From positions 1 through 15,050 of the forward strand of contig JBKHJA010000064.1 in the NCBI GenBank assembly GCA_046538375.1: DNA of 15,050 nt, in the 5' to 3' direction. A model generated the notes under the pieces. It was not told the DNA's origin, did not search any database, and saw only the letters and a list, made by a program, of their open reading frames with translations. This stretch comes from JBKHJA01 sp046538375 (GTDB lineage Bacteria > Acidobacteriota > Aminicenantia > Aminicenantales > Aminicenantaceae). Positions 14,230-15,050 of this stretch are shown piece after piece; positions within the stretch are counted from its first letter, which is position 1, and each line of letters opens with the position of its first letter. A program made the translations under genes and the position numbers.

Positions 14230-14994
14230 TCAATCCTGTGGACGCTGGCTGGCCAGACCTCCAGCAATCTCTCCGCCATCGATCACAAAAGTCTGTCCGG
14301 TGATGAATTGAGCTTCATCAGACGAAAGAAAGGCAAACAGAGCGGCTACCTCTTCTGGCTTGCCCAATCTTCCCAAAGGAACTTTGCTCTCAAAAGCTCT
14401 TATCATTTCAGGAGTGTATTCTGCCTCCTGCATAGGAGTCAGAATAAAGCCTGGACACACAGCATTGACCCGCACTTTAGGGGCCAATTCAAGGGCCATG
14501 GACCGGGTGAGCTCTACCAGTCCAGCTTTGGAGGCATTGTAGGAAGCATAGAACGGATAACCCATCAGGGCGTTGGTGGATCCCATGTTGAGGATAACAC
14601 CGCCTTCTCCTCGGATCATCCGCCTGGCGGCTTGTTGAGCCACGTAGAAGGCTCCGTTGAGGTTGACATCAAGAACTTTGAGCCAGTCCTGAACAGGAAT
14701 ATCCAGAAAAGGCTTTCTTATGCTGATGCCCGCATTGTTGATAACAATATCCAGCCCTTTTAACAGCCTGTCTGCCTGTTTGAAAGCACGCTCTAAGGCA
14801 TGGGCATCAGTAACATCAGCCACCACCATACCCCTGAGGGATGGCATTTCATCCTGGAGGCGCTGGCATCCTGCCTTATCCTGGTCAAGAACAACCACAG
14901 CAGCCCCTTCGTTCAAGAACCTTTGGGCTGTGGCCGTTCCGATACCCCCGGCTCCTCCGGTGATGATGACACGTTTTTTCGCGAATCTAAGCAT
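14230..14994 (-). CDS. Short-chain dehydrogenase/reductase (classical SDR, FabG-like)
   Basis: Cytoplasmic NAD(P)-dependent oxidoreductase of 254 residues, the usual classical SDR size. It has the cofactor motif T12-G-G-A-G-G-I-G19, N86-N-A-G89, and the catalytic tetrad N111, S139, Y152, K156 (Y-N-A-S-K). C-P-G-F-I-L-T follows, and the conserved G-Q-T-F-V-I-D-G-G is near the C-terminus. Asp37 at the end of the second strand favours NAD(H) over NADP(H) by family rule. The substrate cannot be read from sequence. Annotations such as 3-oxoacyl-ACP reductase or sugar/alcohol dehydrogenase are both common for this type, and no fatty-acid gene is nearby. The start is well supported by AGGAG 6 bp upstream. 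Confidence 0.93.
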   Translation of the reverse strand: MLRFAKKRVIITGGAGGIGTATAQRFLNEGAAVVVLDQDKAGCQRLQDEMPSLRGMVVADVTDAHALERAFKQADRLLKGLDIVINNAGISIRKPFLDIPVQDWLKVLDVNLNGAFYVAQQAARRMIRGEGGVILNMGSTNALMGYPFYASYNASKAGLVELTRSMALELAPKVRVNAVCPGFILTPMQEAEYTPEMIRAFESKVPLGRLGKPEEVAALFAFLSSDEAQFITGQTFVIDGGEIAGGLASQRPQD

Positions 14995-15000
14995 GACTTT

Positions 15001-15005
15001 CTCCT
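15001..15005 (-). promoter_or_regulatory. Ribosome binding site of the SDR gene
   Basis: Read on the minus strand, AGGAG ends 6 bp before the ATG at 14994. Its strength and spacing fix the start. Beyond it only 45 bases remain. They contain an AT-rich CATAAAAT stretch that might be a -10 region, but the promoter would extend past the window. Confidence 0.7.
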
Positions 15006-15050
15006 GAAATATGGTTAATCTTGAATTTTATGCGCAAATTCTCCTATTTA

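Noticed and set aside
1..15050. Mobile element, CRISPR array, phage genes or defence island
   Set aside because: No transposase, integrase, direct-repeat array, tRNA or known defence domain was found on either strand.

Overview
The window is ordinary bacterial chromosome of moderate GC content. By eye it is somewhat AT-leaning, with many A-runs. It is dominated by core energy metabolism. Secreted-type and membrane proteins, SD-led genes and a complex I operon point to a bacterium with a didermic-like cell plan. The M1 peptidase, the GT-C protein with a discoidin-like tail and the short NuoG recall Acidobacteriota/Aminicenantes-type or related uncultured lineages. That placement is an impression from protein style, not a result.

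Region 1 (1-8249, + strand) is a tightly packed operon: nuoA (cut by the left edge), nuoB, C, D, E, F, G, H and I, followed directly by a metallo-beta-lactamase-fold hydrolase. Most junctions overlap by a few bases (ATGA or GTGA) or are separated by 1-3 bases, so the genes are probably translationally coupled. Together they encode the NADH-oxidising arm (E, F, G), the connecting and quinone-reducing arm (B, C, D, I) and the first membrane subunits (A, H) of NADH:quinone oxidoreductase (complex I). All expected Fe-S ligand motifs of B, E, F, G and I are present. The proton-pumping membrane subunits J, K, L, M and N do not follow nuoI. The MBL hydrolase sits there instead, so J-N must lie upstream of the window, elsewhere in the genome, or be absent. 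NuoD carries an insert of about 40 residues, and NuoG is much shorter than usual.

Region 2 (8250-11876, + strand) opens with a gap holding a plausible sigma70-type promoter and a 10-bp palindrome. A 52-residue zinc-ribbon-like protein with four cysteines follows, then a 326-bp gap with two inverted repeats, one of them a two-part hairpin. Next come a secreted or membrane-tethered M1-family zinc aminopeptidase and, 15 bp further on, a multi-pass membrane protein of unknown function that probably belongs to the same transcript.

Region 3 (11929-14994, - strand) converges on region 2. It contains a large multi-pass membrane protein resembling GT-C glycosyltransferases with a C-terminal F5/8 type C (discoidin-like) domain. 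Upstream of it is a classical short-chain dehydrogenase/reductase with a strong ribosome binding site.

I found no tRNA, rRNA, CRISPR array, transposase or phage gene. I see no convincing new defence or mobile system. The points most worth a second look are the truncated nuo gene order with its coupled MBL hydrolase, the NuoD insert, the reduced NuoG and the GT-C/F5-8 fusion.
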